Shown: positions 16,649 through 20,099 of the stretch, piece after piece
How positions within the stretch are numbered: the first letter of the stretch is position 1
Layout: the number at the start of each line of letters is the position of its first letter
Assembly: GCF_964204645.1 (NCBI RefSeq)
Contig: NW_027437493.1
Coordinates: forward strand, 1-20,099
Reading direction: 5' to 3'
Source of the DNA: Tubulanus polymorphus
Taxonomy: Eukaryota; Nemertea; Palaeonemertea; Tubulaniformes; Tubulanidae
Length of the DNA: 20,099 nt
Made by a program: the position numbers and the translations under genes
The notes under the pieces: model-generated
What the model saw: only the letters and a program-made list of their open reading frames with translations
The model's database searches: none
Told to the model about the DNA's origin: nothing

Positions 16649-16858
16649 CACTGGACAGTCGATGCGTGTGGTTAACAACTTGCTCTTCGATGTGAGCTAT
16701 ATTATGTTTGTTTATTTCGACTATATTTACGGCGTGGACGGGAGTAACGCGTGCACGGTGCCTCGTCGGTACGTCTTACGTACACTGATGAATTTGGTCT
16801 TCATTTCGAGAAAATCGGACCATCGGTTACCGAATTATCGTATTTTACAGTTCTGTCA
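16649..16858. other. non-coding stretch, nothing recognised
   Basis: This stretch lies between the 213-bp repeat and the first 200-bp repeat. It has no convincing ORF, splice signal or repeat. Confidence 0.4.
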
Positions 16859-17058
16859 ATTAGTTCCGAAGTCTGCCACCAGGATGGCGCCAGTAGTTTG
16901 CTGTAGGTAGCGGGACATTTGTGACGTATGTGTCCCGCTACCTACAGCAATTTTCGGCCATTTAAAAATATTTTCATTGAGAATGAACTAGGAAAGGGAC
17001 AATTCCTTATGTCTATACAACATCAACCGTGTATATTGACATAGGGGGCTGGTTAAAA
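16859..17058 (+). repeat. 200-bp repeat with hairpin, copy A
   Basis: The copy matches 17135-17334 over 200 bp without gaps. Arms TGCTGTAGGTAGCGGGACA (16899-16917) and its exact reverse complement (16931-16949) enclose a 13-nt loop containing TGACGTA. From the left arm to the end the two copies differ at about one base, whereas the first 33 bp are much more diverged. Confidence 0.85.
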
Positions 17059-17059
17059 T

Positions 17060-17119
17060 CAAAATGGCTTCTACAGTAATTTAGTTCCGATTTCCGCCAC
17101 CGACAGAATGTAGATGGCG
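17060..17119 (+). repeat. 60-bp repeat, copy 1
   Basis: It recurs at 17469-17528 with two differences. Its TAGTTCCGA ... CCGCCACC ... GATGGCG core is a relative of the left part of the 200-bp repeats, so all belong to one repeat family. Confidence 0.8.
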
Positions 17120-17134
17120 TTACTGGTATTATGC

Positions 17135-17334
17135 ATTAGTTTCAAATTCTACCACCAGAGTGGCGCTAGTAGTTTGCTGTAGGTAGCGGGACATTTGTGA
17201 CGTATGTGTCCCGCTACCTACAGCAATTTTCGGCCATTTAAAAATATTTTCATTGAGAATGAACTAGGAAAGGGACAATTCCTTATGTCTATACAACATC
17301 AACCGCGTATATTGACATAGGGGGCTGGTTAAAA
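17135..17334 (+). repeat. 200-bp repeat with hairpin, copy B
   Basis: This is the second copy, 276 bp after copy A. The perfect 19-bp arms are at 17175-17193 and 17207-17225. It ends with the same GGCTGGTTAAAA as copy A. Confidence 0.85.
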
Positions 17335-17726
17335 AGTAAAAAAGGTCAAAGGTCAACCACCAAAATTAATTATAGGGTTAGTGATCACGAAATGAGCCTC
17401 TTTCGTTAAACGGAGGCCCCCTTCACGTATTTTGGCCCATGGGTGCGGTCACTGACTGCCAAAAAAAGCAAAATGGCTTCTACAGTAATTTAGTTCCGAT
17501 TTCCGCCACCGATAGATTGTAGATGGCGCCACGTGTTTGTTTTACATTGTATTTCAATTGATTTCGATGAAAGTTAGTGTCTACTTTAAGCTTTCATAAC
17601 TTTGCAACCAATAGCCCTATCTTCACGAAATAAAGTTTAAAATGCTCTTCTCTTCATTTAGAAAAACTTTCTCGATGGTTGTACACACTTATCTTTAAAA
17701 ATAAAGAAGTTTAAAAAAGTGATGCA
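17335..17726. other. repeat-rich non-coding stretch with a DR1 element
   Basis: The stretch contains AGGTCAAAGGTCA at 17343-17355, a perfect direct repeat with one-base spacing of the nuclear-receptor half-site, and the second copy of the 60-bp repeat at 17469-17528. It ends in AT-rich sequence without coding signs. Confidence 0.4.
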
Positions 17727-18504
17727 ATGCAACACAAGTCAAATTCACTTGAAATAATGTTGGAGATGTTCGAGCCCAAAAACTATGAAATCGTCTACCT
17801 TGATCCGTTTGGAGCGTCTGATTTTAAAAAAGCTCAAGCACTGAAGAATATTAAGTAAGAAATCATTATGAAAACTGCGTTATTCTCTATCGATGTCAAT
17901 GTATTATGTATAATTTTCAAACTATTTCTCATCTCAATGTAAGGTCTTACTTGACTTACTGAGCCACAACCCTCGGTAGACATGACATTGGTGATATTGA
18001 ATGGTCCATAATCGAACCGCCTCACCAGAAACAACTTGATGGGCATAGTTGTGGCGTGCTGACTATTTTGGTAGGATTGATTTGTTTAATTTCAATATTA
18101 TCGATTATTGTTTAACAAATCTCATTCAATTACATATGAGTATTCAACAGTATGCTGGCAGTGTTCTTCAAGGTACTGACACGACCCATATTTCAACAGT
18201 AAATGCAAATTCACATCGTTGGACATCAGCCGCTGCACTAGTTAATGAATCAGGTATGCCCTCGACCTTATAGTTATTAAATCGAAAGTTCATTATAACG
18301 CAATCCTTTTTAATTTTAGTGCCAGTATAAATGAACATTAATCAATATCAATATACAGTTCTGTTATTTCTTTTCTAGGAGGAATGCAACTTTTGCTATC
18401 GATGGTACCATGTGGTGTGTCTACCTCATACTTTAAACCGAAAGATAATTCTAAATTTTGATTGGAAATGTATTTTCTGCAAGCAGTACTGTACTATGTA
18501 CTAA
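17727..18504 (+). pseudogene. decayed Ulp1/C48 cysteine protease plus PHD-finger gene
   Basis: Four exon-like pieces can be read. Piece 1 (17727-17854) encodes a YEIVYLDPFGAS motif, as in the Asp region of Ulp1 (SUMO-protease) folds, and ends at a GTAAGA donor. Piece 2 (17944-18070) encodes PPHQKQLDGHSCGVLTIL, matching the Ulp1 active-site Gln and Cys (Cys codon 18050-18052), but has an in-frame TGA at 17960. Piece 3 (18151-18253) follows AACAG and continues the helix after the Cys. Piece 4 (18379-18504) follows TTTTCTAG and encodes ECNFCYRWYHVVC with a later WKCIFC, the second half of a PHD finger. The catalytic His region and the first Cys pair of the PHD are not visible, and the phase from piece 3 to piece 4 does not match. 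Such Ulp1-PHD proteins are common in animal mobile elements. AATAAA follows at 18512. Confidence 0.6.
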
Positions 18505-18511
18505 GTAAAGA

Positions 18512-18543
18512 AATAAACACTTAAATTCATGATAAGAAATAAA
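18512..18543 (+). terminator. two poly(A) signals in a short tandem repeat
   Basis: AATAAA at 18512-18517 and 18538-18543 sits inside a near-duplicate of about 22 bp (GAAATAAACAC.TAAATTCAT). It follows the PHD-encoding piece by a few bases. Confidence 0.45.
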
Positions 18544-18731
18544 CACATTAAATTCATTCTATATGCTGAATTCCATTTTATTTTTTGTCTCAATATCTAC
18601 AACCTGTCATAGAAGGAAACGGATCGGAAATCTTTTCAGATTTTAACCTTAAAATTTCGATTTTATCATCGCAGAATAACGTATACCTATTATTGACACT
18701 GTAATTGACTTTTGACTAGCCATGTTGTTTT

Positions 18732-18789
18732 ACTTCCGCGTACGTCACGGTTTGTTTACTTCCGGTATATTCGGAACATGCGCAGTGCG
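18732..18789 (+). promoter_or_regulatory. CpG-type promoter with ETS, CRE and NRF1-like sites
   Basis: ACTTCCG (18732-18738), TACGTCAC (18741-18748), ACTTCCGG (18758-18765) and TGCGCAGTGCG (18779-18789) lie within 58 bp. These match ETS/GABP, CREB and NRF1 binding consensus forms, which cluster in TATA-less housekeeping promoters of animals. The ATG of the 176-aa ORF is 232 bp downstream. A donor-like GGTAAGA at 18926 and an acceptor-like CACAG at 18971-18975 could frame a 5' UTR intron. Confidence 0.5.
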
Positions 18790-19020
18790 AAACCTAACTG
18801 TGGCCGGTAGAAAAAATCGCTTACCTTAGTATTGTCGGATGTGTTCGTATGTGGAAGTGTGTTATTTTTTGTTTGCGTTTGAAAAATTCAACAATAATAA
18901 CAATCAGTTTACATTTATATATCAGGGTAAGAGTCGGACACATTTATATTGCTACCTCTTGTTCACTGCGCACAGATTTTCCACTGACCCCGAACGAAAT
19001 CTCTAACTTCCCTTATAACT

Positions 19021-19551
19021 ATGGCAAGTGTAACTTCCGCTTCAGACAACAAAAAACCATGCTTTGCAAATCTAACTAATGTTGTTGATTTTAACAGCGC
19101 AAAAAGACCTAGGGCCCAACTTATTGTAACTACTGATCCCCCTCGCCCTGATTCTGATGTGGAAAGCGATGTCAGCGAGAAATGTCTTATGCTCGATAGA
19201 TGGCAGGAAGAGATGATATGTCAACAATGTGGCGAGTATTGTGTTAAGAGGTTCGGCGAAGAAGCGGTGGAATATATTTCACAAGCAGTGTTGGTAGGGT
19301 ACCTTCAAAACGTAAGTGACGACCATTTTAGGAAATTCTATGACGACACGTGTGAAAATCATCAGTGTTTGGCTTGTCAAATTCGATTAGAAGAGGGCGA
19401 TGGAAGAGAGGAGCACTACGAAATTATTGTTTTACACGATAACTGTATGCTTGAAGATGAACAACCATGTCCCGACTGCGAATTTCTCATGATTTGTGGA
19501 AATAAGCATGACTCGCAAGTAGTAGATGCCATCAAAGATTTGATGTTGTAA
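19021..19551 (+). CDS. unrecognised 176-aa Cys-rich protein
   Basis: The ATG at 19021 opens a 176-codon frame downstream of the promoter cluster. The N-terminal 50 residues are polar and disordered-looking. The rest carries cysteines in pairs: CQQCGEYC (about 74-81), CENHQCLACQ (about 110-119) and CPDCEFLMICG (about 149-159). These may form a zinc-binding fold. The segment between the first two groups is helical (EYISQAVLVGYLQNVSDDHF). No known finger type fits exactly. AATAAA at 19695 may end the transcript. The flanking repeats leave open that it is part of a mobile element or a domesticated one. I am fairly sure it codes and not sure what it does. Confidence 0.62.
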   Translation: MASVTSASDNKKPCFANLTNVVDFNSAKRPRAQLIVTTDPPRPDSDVESDVSEKCLMLDRWQEEMICQQCGEYCVKRFGEEAVEYISQAVLVGYLQNVSDDHFRKFYDDTCENHQCLACQIRLEEGDGREEHYEIIVLHDNCMLEDEQPCPDCEFLMICGNKHDSQVVDAIKDLML

Positions 19552-19770
19552 TTTTGTTGAAAGAGTTGTCCACACGTGATCTTTTGTTGTCACATTTTCC
19601 GATGTGAACAAGGAAGTATATACACTCAATGATCTCACGCGGCGATACGTTTTCCCCATTTGGTATCAAAAATCAACCAACAATACCAACAACTAATAAA
19701 CGACTGCATTGTGTCTGTCCAGCAGCATCAAAAAGGGGATCTCATCAAAAACAGATCATTTTTATATCAA
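19552..19770. other. 3' flank of the 176-aa ORF
   Basis: This AT-rich stretch holds AATAAA at 19695-19700 and no convincing ORF. It ends where homology with the left 213-bp repeat begins. Confidence 0.4.
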
Positions 19771-19983
19771 TTTCCATTTTTGTCAGACAGGTGAATTTCA
19801 TTCACGTTCACGGCTGAGATGTTCCATCTCGTTTTCGGTTGCATGAACGGATTTCTCTGCAAAACGAAACGCATTCGACTTTAAGTATTAGCTAAAATGA
19901 CGGTTAGTCAGTAAAAACAAGTTCAGACCGATACCTAGTTAAACTTAGACAAAAGTTATTAATTACCTACAATTTGCGTCCTA
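19771..19983 (-). repeat. 213-bp direct repeat, right copy
   Basis: This is the second copy of 16436-16648, of the same length. On the minus strand the splice acceptor TTTTGCAG is kept and the exon-like part starts at 19856. The copies part abruptly at both ends. Confidence 0.6.
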
Positions 19984-20099
19984 GATTGAAAGATATGGAG
20001 ACTGTACTGGAAACCACCGTATGCGTGGGTACTTGGTCATAGACTGTTCATAGGGTATGACAATAGCATTTAGTCTCAGTCTCTTTCTTCCGCCAAGAA
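19984..20099. other. right end of window, nothing recognised
   Basis: The last 116 bases contain no ORF or repeat that I can support. Confidence 0.3.

Noticed and set aside
16436-19983. LTR retrotransposon bounded by the 213-bp direct repeats
   Set aside because: The repeats lack TG...CA ends, and no primer-binding site, gag, reverse transcriptase or integrase lies between them.
1-20099. CRISPR array, bacterial operons, Shine-Dalgarno sites or tRNA/rRNA genes
   Set aside because: No spaced identical repeats, ribosomal binding sites or RNA-gene signatures were seen; poly(A) and splice signals indicate eukaryotic expression.

Overview
The window looks like a piece of an invertebrate nuclear genome in which a block of virus-like genes (about 1-16,345) lies next to ordinary host-like, repeat-rich DNA (about 16,440-20,099). 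No gene was matched to a database, so 'virus-like' is an inference. It rests on: densely packed, intronless, long ORFs on both strands; poly(A) signals touching or overlapping stop codons; one glycoprotein with the architecture of a baculovirus F / errantivirus Env class I fusion protein; and short repeated elements confined to the intergenic gaps. The family is not clear. A large nuclear dsDNA virus of invertebrates (nimavirus-, nudivirus- or malacoherpesvirus-like), free or endogenous, fits best. No polymerase, capsid, terminase or integrase hallmark is present.

Virus-like block. A very large unrecognised gene runs leftward off the window (3109 to <1, minus). A small membrane protein (3652-3203, minus) follows the same direction. 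A second very large unrecognised gene runs rightward (3806-6955). Next come the F/Env-like glycoprotein (7105-9513) and a 0.7-kb stretch of short open frames, each shifted +1 from the previous one (9594-10307). These are followed by a 292-aa unknown protein (10601-11479) and a 706-aa Gln/Pro/Ala-rich protein with a perfect 129-bp tandem duplication (11822-13942). The block ends with a divergent pair: a 103-aa cysteine-cluster protein (14517-14206, minus) and a 528-aa ankyrin-like protein (14553-16139). Copies of a CAGGAAGTT element, some in inverted pairs, occupy the gaps at 3.12, 7.05, 10.45-10.58, 14.07-14.15 and 16.23-16.34 kb. The last of them marks the right limit of the block.

Host-like block. 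It starts with a 213-bp segment that recurs in direct orientation 3,335 bp away (16436-16648 and 19771-19983) and carries a splice acceptor on the minus strand. Between the copies lie a 200-bp direct repeat pair with 19-bp hairpin arms (16859-17058 and 17135-17334), a 60-bp repeat pair, a decayed multi-exon Ulp1/C48 protease plus PHD-finger gene (17727-18504), and a CpG-type promoter with ETS, CRE and NRF1-like sites (18732-18789) upstream of a 176-aa cysteine-rich ORF (19021-19551).

How the genes work together can be inferred only weakly. The glycoprotein and the small membrane protein would be envelope components, the large proteins probably structural or replication-associated, and the ankyrin and cysteine-cluster proteins candidate host-interaction factors. 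The chance that the viral block is integrated and decaying is supported by the broken-looking 9.6-10.3 kb stretch and by the neighbouring eukaryotic exons. The main genes, however, are intact over thousands of bases, so a recent insertion, a selected endogenous element or an assembly join remain open.
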